The notes below the pieces were generated by a model that did not search any database, was not told the DNA's origin, and was given only the letters and a program-made list of their open reading frames with translations. Both the position numbers and the translations under genes were made by a program. Of a stretch of DNA of 64,000 nt, positions 51,236-61,500 are shown piece by piece. Each line of letters begins with the position of its first letter. The stretch's first letter is position 1. Location of the stretch: NCBI RefSeq assembly GCF_023343835.1, contig NC_064434.1:8723505-8787504 (forward strand). Reading direction: 5' to 3'. The stretch is from Lagopus muta (lineage: Eukaryota; Chordata; Aves; Galliformes; Phasianidae).

Positions 51236-51243
51236 TATATAAA
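51236..51243 (+). promoter_or_regulatory. APOB: APOB TATA box
   Basis: TATATAAA, about 105 bases before the start codon. Transcription would begin near 51265-51272, giving a 5' UTR of about 80 bases. That UTR is purine-rich and has no upstream ATG. Confidence 0.75.
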
Positions 51244-51347
51244 TGAAGGTCCAAGTCAGAAGGCTCATTCTCCCTCTGAGGTGGTGGTGAAGAGGTGAAG
51301 AGGGAGGGAAGGAAAAGAAAGAGGACCAAGAGCATCCAGGGCTCACC

Positions 51348-51405
51348 ATGGGCCCTGTGCAGCTCTTGCTGCTCTTGCTGCTGCTCAGCAGTGGTGTTTT
51401 CACAC
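51348..51405 (+). CDS. APOB: APOB exon 1 (signal peptide)
   Basis: Start context is ACCATGG, a full Kozak match. It encodes MGPVQ, then eight leucines, then SSGVFT, an unusually pure poly-Leu signal core. Colinearity with human predicts a 19-residue signal against 27 in human. Donor is C|GTAAGT, phase 1. Confidence 0.95.
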
Positions 51406-51627
51406 GTAAGTACCATCTTTTATGTCAGCATTTTTTGCTGCTTTATTTGTGAACTTGTTAAAATAAGAAGAAAGTGAAAATCCACAGGACTGTGGCTTAT
51501 AGAATTAGAGATGGAAAGAGTGATAAAGAGATCATCTCTTCCCCTTCTTGGGCTGGGCAACAAGAGGATCCCAATGCAGGAAAAGTCGCAAATGTTGTCT
51601 TTTGACTGTTTTTTGATCAAATTCAAT

Positions 51628-51673
<46 letters not shown>

Positions 51674-52479
51674 CAATTTATGAGAAGTTGATACAGTTTA
51701 CTTTGTCCTGATTGTTTTTCTGTAATGTTGTTCCGTACTCACCTCCATGGAAGTGCTGTCACTTACAATATAGACTTACTCCAGCTGTTGCTAGCCCTTT
51801 TTGTGTGTGTATGTGAAAAAACTGGAAGTGATAAAGTAGAATGTATTTGGCAGGTAGCACTTACATTTGAAATACAGTTTTCTATTGAAGGAAGACAGCC
51901 ATCAGTAGTAGTAATAAGAGAACTAGGTTAGTGAAGTTCTCTTTCTAAATCAGAAAAGACAGCTAGGGTCAATACGATGCTGCATATTGTGAGCAACCTC
52001 TTTGCTTCCCATGAAATGGCTTTTTAGAATATGACTATGTAGTGTTAAGATTTCAGGAATCTTAGGGAAGAGGGTGAGTCTGGCACCAGGGTTTATATGC
52101 AGATTCAGGGTTTATATGCAGATACAATTCAGCATCACATTCTGATGCTGACTGGAGTTTTGAAGGATGCTTATTATTAATGTAATTACTATAACTGCTA
52201 TACTACTGTACAGCAATCAACCTTCTGTTATGGAAGCTTGGAAAGTCCACAGGGACTATTCTGAAAAGTTCTGGCATTCATATGTGAAAGTCCAAAGAAT
52301 GATATATCAACACAGGAGTGCAGCAAACGTAACTACAGTACGCTTTATTCTATTTAAAATAGAGTGATATGGGATGTATCTAAGATATATTGGAGAAAAT
52401 AATCCTTCTTAAATTGAATGGACTTCCAGTAAGTGTTCTTTTCCTCCAAATTATGAACTCTGAATATTCACCTATATTT

Positions 52480-52517
<38 letters not shown>

Positions 52518-55500
52518 TTGTTGGAAAAGTTTTGGTTATAGAAAATTACAGTGTTACTATCAAAGTTGGCATTTTTTCAGTGTACAAAATGCAAATTACA
52601 GCATTCATCCATTCTGCAGTTTGTCTGTACTCCAAATTGACTAAAATTTTACAGTAAGCAAACTGCATTACGTGTGTTGCATTTCATCTGTCTGCCTATA
52701 AATTTTGTGCCCACTTTTAAAAAATTTCAAATAACACAGAGCCTTTAAAAATACTGGTCAACCTAGAAGATGATCCTGAGGTTTAAATCAAAGCAATTCA
52801 ATGTAGTGAACTGAAGATCCTACTTTCAGCTCATCGTTCACAATGTCAGACAATTCATGTAATACTCTTTAAACTTGACTCTGTGTCATCAATGTTAAGC
52901 ATATTTGTTATTTATGTCAGTGCAAAACTACAGCAATTTTGATATTCATTAGAAAGATCTTGCAATGAAAACTATTTCCATTTTTGTTTGCATAAGCCTT
53001 GCTCTAAGGCTACAAAACTGCTTGTGCACTTTTAATTCTTGTTTTTTACTATTTACAGAGGAAGAAACACCTGAAAACGGAAACCCAGGATGTTCAAGTA
53101 AATGATTTCTTGCATCTGCTTTTGCTGTCTTACATTGCTGTATTAGCTGAATACAATCTTCAGAGTTTTTCCTATTCTGTAAATTTCTTCCTCTGAAATA
53201 ACTAAAACAAAACTGATGATATTCCAAAGTATTTATTGTCATTTATTTTAGGTAATTAATTATCCATAAAGCTTAGCCCTAAGAATATCAGAAGTTTCAT
53301 AAGATCATAGAAGATGAGGTGGTGTTTCTAAACTTTTTAAAGTCCCCTTTTAAGAAACTTTACTTTGTTCATTGTTTTGTTGATTTCTTAATTGTCACAT
53401 GCAAATTTCTTACTCTGGAAATCTGTTTTTATCAAATCTTAAGCTTTATTAATGAGGTTATGTACGTTACAATTACATGGGCTGAATCTCACTTCTTACA
53501 TACCCATCACATTGTCTGCTTAGCCCACAGAATTGCACTTGGATATCTAACTAAATACCTGTAGAATAAATCATCAACTCTATCAGCAGGAACAGCAATT
53601 CCTAAAAACAAGTCCAGACTCAGGAAATGCTGACTTTATGCCCTATCTAACCTGGCCCTGACTGCCTGGTTAGACACGTAATGTTCCACTGAAGGGTCAA
53701 AGTATCAAATGGGTTGTTTTCTTCATTGTCCCTTTTAATCTTCAGGCTTTTTTTCTCTGCTTGGATACTTCAGCACCATCTCCAGGCAACTGAAGTTTTT
53801 TTCAGATGCCCCAAACGAAGACTTTTCTGGGCTTCATCGCCAATTTCTTGTGTATTTTTTATATAATAAATTCTTTGTTGTTTCCATTTCTCATCTTGTC
53901 ATTTCCACATTCCTTTTCCATTTATTGCTGTTTAAAACAGGAAATGAATCAATAATTGTCCTTTTGGCTTCAGTGTAGTACATAGTGACATTGCGAAAAT
54001 TTCTGAGCATGTACAGTTAAGCAGTGGTAAAGTCCAGGACTGCAGAAAGTAACAGGGATAGTGGTAAATTTAAGGTTAATTAGATTACTTAATTGACTTT
54101 TCAAATGTTTGCAAGATGCTGAGTGCTAGATGATACTTATTTTTAATTACATTATTTCTTTGTAGCAATTTCATTAAATTCAGTTAAAGCTTATAAAAAT
54201 GGTACCCCAAGGAGGAAATACAAAGTGTCATAGTAATATATTATTCTCTTTTCTAAGTATGCGAATCTGTGACATAAATAGCAAGATCTCATTGCTATTG
54301 CCTTGTGACATAATAAATATTTTATAACAGAGGAGGACTATGCTACATTCATGGCAAGTGCTGGAAAGTAAAGCCATAGAGATTTGATGGTGGGTGTGTG
54401 GGTTTACAGCAAGATAACTTTACCTTTTGCTTCTGTAAAAATAGATCAAATACATTTTGATAGTCACAAATGACCACATAGGAGCAATTTAGGAAACTGC
54501 TTTTCACTCAGCATCACAGTAACATCACAACCCTGTGAGATGCTCAGTCCAAACCGAGGGAATGATAAGGTTCTGCTTCAGGTACAACTAAATTGCTTTG
54601 ACGCTGTCACCTAACATGCCCAATCATATGGTTAGTTTAAAATGATAGCTGTAAATATGGTGGGGATTAACTGTACCTGAGGACATTATGTGGCCTGCAT
54701 TCCACATTCCAAACATCAAAAGCACATTATATCCCCGAATTTGACAGTGAACAATTTTTTTTTTTTTTTTTAGTGTCTGTTACAATATTCATAGAATCAT
54801 AAAATCACCAAGGTTGGAAAAAACCTCTAAGGTCATCCAGTCCAACCGTCCACGTATCACCAATATTTCCCACTAAACCATGTCCCTCTGTACAACATCC
54901 GAATGTTGGTGCCTCCACCACCTCTCTGGGCAGCCCATTCCAGCGCCTGACCACTCTCTCAGGGAAGCATCCCCTAACATTCAATCATTCCTGCCTGTGG
55001 GATTCAAAATTATAGACAAATTGCCTCTGAAAACAACAGGCACATGTTTAATGCTGATTAAATCCATTCCTTTGAGGAAGCACATTATGTTTTGTGGTTT
55101 CCTTTGGTATTAAGAGAAACACCTTCATAAATCCTTCCTCCTGCCTCATCCTCACTCAAAAACTTGGTGGTTTTGTCTTGCACTGAATGATCTTTACATA
55201 GCTAAAATCTAATTACAAGAAAAATAGTCTGCTCTAAGGAAATTCCTTGACTTAATATGTGAATTGATTACAGCGGATCAGTGGTTTTAGGAAGATGTTC
55301 TGTAGACTCAGGTGAAATGGTAATGAGGAATGCTAGATTTGGTGTCCTATTCTTTTCCATGTTTATTTACTTTCAGTCCTTTTCATGTTATATGGAGCTT
55401 CTTGCATCTTCTTTGAACTATTATGTGGAAATCTTAGGTGAAATAAATCATTGTATCAGCAATTTTAAAACTTCCATTTTATTAGTTTAAATAGAACAAA

Positions 55501-58500
55501 TTGAGTCATTTTTAAAACAGTTCTACATCTTAAGTTTTCTGGTGGTTCTGTCATTATCTTTAATGGAATGTGATCTCATGGCCAGATGGGGTCATATTGT
55601 CAGCACTCATAATATAGAGCTGTGGAACCAAAAACTTAAAATTTCCAACTAAAAAAAATTGTCTAAGCTATAGTTTCTTTAGAACTTATCAAGCTATTCT
55701 TTGTCTATGAACTCCTCTATAGCAAATGTACAAGAAAGTAGTGGGACAGTTTGCATGTTTCCTTCATGAGTGCTATACATTTTAGTTACACATTGATATG
55801 GATCTAGATATGTATATCCTACCAAGTGATGAAAACACTTTTGTTTTCCTAATTGCAGAAGATGCAGCCCGATTTAAAAGCCTTAGAAAATATGTTTACT
55901 TATACGAAGCGGAAACATCAAGTGGGATCATGGGAACAACAGATTCTCGAAGCGGTTCAAAGATCACCTGTAAAGTAAGGAAACAGGAGTAAACACAACT
56001 CACTGGACTGTGTATCAACTAATATACTTGACAGCTGGGTAAAATTATTATTTTGAAAGGCACTCATTGAGAGTCCTGAAGAGTAACTCTCCCTATTCTA
56101 GGCAGAATATTCCTTCATACCACTGTATCAGAGCTTTTTGTCCTGTATTTTTAAGGGAGAGGATGAAGACCTGGTAACTGAGCTTTCCTTGGCTACCAGG
56201 TTGAGTGTACATCAAATAATTCTACAAGTCAAACTAAAACAACTCACTGATGCCATCATAACCAATTGGTGGTAACCATCAAGCCAGGATCCATACTGTA
56301 GGGATAAAAGGCCCCACTGGGCATTAAACTAATGTCTGTCCCAAACCCCCTTCTAGCTTCTCCAAAACATTCCTTTCACTAGTTGTTTTTTTTCCTGCAA
56401 TTAAATAATTGATTTTTATTTTTGGCTTACAGTATTCTGACGTGCAACAGTAATCATTACAATGACACAAGTTTTCAAACAATTATTCTAGTACTGTAAA
56501 TTTTCAACACCTAAAGTTGCTTTTTTAATATGCGTATAGGACACTTTGTGCCATTAGTCAAACCGATACTTGTTCTCAAGTCTTCTTCCTCAAGCTACCT
56601 TAAGCTGTTGAGAGCACTTTGACATCTTTCACAAGAGCAGCTGTCAGCATGATTCTGACACTTTGCCCAACGCAAGGAACACTGTGTTTTCAAGACTGGA
56701 GCTAGGTGATAGGGGAACTTGTAATGAAAAAAAAAACCAAACAGATAAACACATAGTTTGTATTTTCAGGTTGAGCTGGAGGTACCACAGCTGTGCCAGT
56801 TCATCCTGAGGACAATGCATTGCTCCCTAAGGGAGACATTCGGTGTTGACAGTGAAAGAAGAGCCATGCTGAAGAAGTCAAAGAACTCTGAAGACTTTGC
56901 AAATGCCATGTCCAAGTAAGAAATATCAGTTATCAGTAACTAATTCATCAATACCTCTAGTTTTAGCACTGAATGGCTGGTAACGTAACAGCCCTGACTA
57001 TACTTTTCCAGGTTTAGGACATGCTGATGATAATATGGCAGGTTTATATTCTGGTTCCATAGCAATTCTCTCCCCATTATGTTTGAGGCCAATGCAGTTC
57101 TACCAGGGAAGCTTTTTTTTCTAACTAGAATTTTCACCTAGAATGTCTTTGTAATTTTTTATATCATTTACATCATGAAACTGTTGGTTAGTTCCCTAAA
57201 AGATTGTTGTAAGTGGAATATTTGTTCTCGTACACAAATTCTCACATGACTGTCTGCAGCCATTTTCCATTGCTGATACGGTACAAAGACTGTGCAATAG
57301 AAAGGCATTTGAGACTGAAGTCCGGATTTCCTACCATGATCTTTACTGACCTATGCAACTTATCTTTTCCTTGCTTATCTACTTTTGAAGCTTACTATTA
57401 CTCCCTCCACCCAATTAGTGCCCAGTGCCTGGTAGTGTATGCATTATTTGTACTTCTTTTTGCTTATTGCAGTGTCTCACACTACACTCCCTCGTGTCTC
57501 CCAACCCATAGATCTTAAAAAACTTGGGAGAGTGTTAAAATATATTTTTCACAGTGGAGTTTTTATTTAAAAGCCACAAGTAGTGGCTTTTAGTCTTTCC
57601 CATCATTCTGTAGATAACTGCAGTAGTTAATAATTAGCTCAGTCTAAAAATTTGCTCATCTACTATCTGAATTGTTGCAATTCCAACTTCCAGCCATTGC
57701 TCCTGATATTTACTTGTCCTTACATGACGTAGTCTGGTGATACCAGAATGTCCTTGGTTAGAATTTTGCTGGGAAGGACCTACTTTAATAATATATATTT
57801 TTTAATAGTAGTAATAACAAATATTAAATAACAATAGACCAAGAGAAAACATGCTGCTTTAGGTATAGCCTGTTAGTTTAAAACCACGCCTTCCTGGGTG
57901 GTTTTAACATGATTTCATACTAATGTCGGGGATTTTTTTGGCAGACATGAGCTAAAATTCAGCACTCAGGATGGAACAAAAGTCAAACTGTATCCAGAGA
58001 AGGATGAACCTCTGAATGTCCTCAATCTCAAGAGAGGAATCATCTCAGCTCTCCTTGCACCAACGGAAACAGAGGAAAACATAAAAACAATTTCCATGGT
58101 AAGAGTTTTGAAAAGCATTCACTTTGTTTTCTTAATAAGTGGAATAAATCTCACCTAGTAGAGTTATTCTTGATATAATTTTCGGAAGACCTGGAAATTC
58201 AGATAACAGTGTGTGCATTTCTGCCAGAATAGAAAGTGTCTGATGACATCCTTAAAGACACTGATTCCTTTCCTCCTTCTAGGATACCGTTTATGGAAAG
58301 TGTGACAGTGAGGTTGAGTTCAAATCCAGAAGAGGAAGTGTTGCAGAAGATATTTCAATTAACAGGAACCTGAAAGCCTGTGACAACTTCAGTCCAATCA
58401 GAGATTATGTCAGCCCTGTTGCCATTGTTAAAGGACTAGTAAGTATACCACTAAAAAGTCTGTAATATAACATTCTTCTACATCGCTTAAAAAGATAAGC

Positions 58501-61500
58501 AACTACTAATTTTGTATTGACCTTATAAAAGGTTTTCTGAGCCCCAATGTAAGAGCAGCCTGTGGGTTTGTTGGCAGTTAGTAATGAAGAACAGATGCAG
58601 AGAAAAATAATGTAACTATCTTTGATGTTTCTCTCATGAATTCTTGGAGGAAACCTTGTAATAGTTGGAGTTGGTACTGTTGACTGCACAATGATCTATC
58701 AGATTATATACAAAATTTTTATTTTGTGGGTCAATATTCTCAACATTCCCACTTCATGTAAACCATATAATCCTTCAACACTCAGATATGTCTGTGATAT
58801 GCAGGAGAGAGCTCTAAATCTCCTGAAATGGGAGATTCATGATGGGAGCCCTTCAAAAGGGCTGACGACAGCAGGACTAGGGGAAATGGTTTTAAGTTGA
58901 AGGAGGGAAGATTTAGGTTAGATGTTAGGGGGAAGTTCTTTACTAGGAGAGTGGTTAGGCCCTGGAACGGGCTGCCCAGGGAGGTTGTGGATGCCCCGTC
59001 CTTGGACGTGTTTAAGGCCAGGTTGGACGGGGTCCTGGGCAACCTGATCTGAATATGTATGTTGGTGGCCCTGCTAGGCAGGGGGGTTGGAACTACATGA
59101 TCCTTGGGGTCCCTTCCAACCCGGGTGATTCTGTGATTCTGTGATTCTGTGATTCTGTGATTCTGTGAAATGAATGTTTTGACATGCTGTTCAGGCTACT
59201 TACAAATCCCTTACAATCAGATGCAGTTGCTTGCATGAATATTTGCAGATTTCTTCCTGATACCACGGCATCTGTGCTATTCAGTGTTTTTCCTAAGAAA
59301 AAAAAATAAAAAGAAGAATTCATATCATTCTGAAAAGCACATTTTATAACTTCTGCTACTTCTACACCTAGCTATAGAAAACTTCAAAATGTGTGTAAGA
59401 GTGAAATTAGAAGGAACATCAGTTGTGGTGAGGGTCCTGAACTACTCTAAAAATTACAAGCTAGTTTATATGAACTAGTCCTATATTCTATATAATAATA
59501 TATATATTACATATAAGAATATCATGAAATAACTACTATGCCAAACAGCACAGTGATGCCTGAGGAAAAATATCTGTGGGATTTTTGCTTGTAGAGAGAC
59601 TTACGTTTGCTAGTGGCACAATTTCCTTTTTGCATGAGAATGATTACAAGTTATGCACCATCCAATACACTATAAGATTTAAGGTTTCAGGAAAACTAGC
59701 AAACTATGAAACTGTTTCCTATACTATTCAATAAAATAACTGCCAATTTTTTTTCATTTTACAGAACATCCCACTATCTACCCTTCTTAGTAGCACTCAA
59801 TCCTGTCACTACAATATTGATGCAAAGAAAAAACATATAAGAGATGTTGTCTGCAGTGAAAAACACCTGTTTCTGCCTTCCTCATACAAGTATGTTGATC
59901 ACTATTTATAATTACCATTTTAAAATAAATATTCATTTTAGATGCTAATATATCAAATTCTGCCTTGACTTTATCCCTAAATCTGCACTTTGTTTGCAAG
60001 GATGCAAGAAGTGTAGGAAGATCCCTCAAAGAATTTTACTCAACTAAAGCACTGAATTTTTGTTTGTTTGCTAGAAATCAGTATGGTATGATGACAGAAG
60101 TCAACCAGACACTGAAGCTTGAAGATAATCAGAGGATGAGTAACAGAAATTTTGATGGAGGTACAGCTGCAATTCTAAATAAATGTCAAATAGATGAACT
60201 AATTTTTTTTTTTTTTTCAAACACTGAATTTGTTGAAAATGTATTTGGGAACACAAATGATAATTTTGAATGAATCTCCATTGACTTAGACAGAAAAAAG
60301 ATTTGGAGACAAATGTGAAAAAAAAAGTTTAAAAATACCTTGTAATTCTACACAATCTTTGTCTTTTTAATTTTGAAATTAATCTTTATGATTAAAACAT
60401 TCTGTATAATCTAAATAATGGAAAGTAATTCTAATCTTTTTGAACATGACTTTAACAAGACTTTTTAAATTAAGCGTAATTTCTTTTGTAGCTTCAGTTG
60501 CATCAATTAATATACGTTCGGTTCTGAAATGCCCTTCTTTACTATGCAATTGTTATTGCATTTTCAGAGCATGATTTTTCCTAAGATATACTCACTCATT
60601 AAAAGTTAGAAAGGTGAACTCTGCTAGTATACAAGGTGCCAAGGAAATGTCTTAATAAAATTTTCAGATGCTTTATGCAAATAAGTATCATTATTCTACT
60701 TTGGGGAGAATTGCATTTAAATTCCATTTATTTTTACAAAATGTTCAGTTGTTGAACTTCAACAATTGCAGTATAAGGCAATCTAAGCAGTTGATATTAA
60801 TTATATTCAGTGTAGAGAGCTCCTTGATCAAGTAACGAAGAGTGTTATTGCTTTAATTCCTAGATGAACTGGAAGAGAAAGGGCTTGCACTGGAAAGCAC
60901 AGATGCTAAATTTTCCAGGCAGGGTGATGCTGTTTTGAAAATTCTTCAGGAACTGCAGAAACTCACCGCCTCCCAGCAGAACCAGCAGAGAGCAAAACTC
61001 TTTTACAGATTTGTTTCTGGACTTAGAAGTTTACACAACAGCACTCTTGGCTCTCTTGTACCAAAGATGATGGAAACTTCAAGGTATGTTGCAGCAGTTC
61101 CAGCATGTGTCGATGCCATACCAAAATAATTCCAAGGTTGATGATTCACTGCACATTCTCTCAAAATGTAGTTTAAATAGATATCAAGATTGTCCCTCGG
61201 AAAGATAGGTTTCATATTAATAATCTAGAGAGAGAAGTAAGAGAGCAAGACCTATGAATATTTTTCCATCAGAAGTGCTCAGATGCTAATAACTTGAATA
61301 TTGAATAAATGAAAACAGTTTAAGAATTTAAATAGACGTGAAAGTTCCAGACATCTATGAAGTACTAATATTGCTTGATCATTACCTGATCAAATCTTCT
61401 CATTTTAATGAAGAAGCGGAACTATAAATTAAATTGAGTTGAATATAAGAGTGTAGGGTTTTCCTCCCCACCACCAAGCCAAGTGTATATGCCTGATGCA

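Larger units (their letters stand above)
51406..53058 (+). other. APOB: APOB intron 1
   Basis: 1,653 bases. It holds a 43-base T-run, a (CA) microsatellite and a 19-base tandem duplication. I recognise no other element in it. Confidence 0.85.

Noticed and set aside
53252-53265. HNF1-like palindrome GTAATTAATTATC in APOB intron 2
   Set aside because: Three mismatches to the HNF1 consensus in AT-rich DNA, so chance is likely, even though human intron 2 has an HNF1-dependent enhancer.
60075-60273. Open frame that runs from APOB exon 8 into intron 8
   Set aside because: A consensus donor at 60161 ends the exon, and the next exon joins in the right phase to a conserved APOB segment. The extension is low complexity.
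61003-61215. A 70-codon minus-strand frame across APOB exon 9
   Set aside because: Antisense shadow of a real exon with no independent support.
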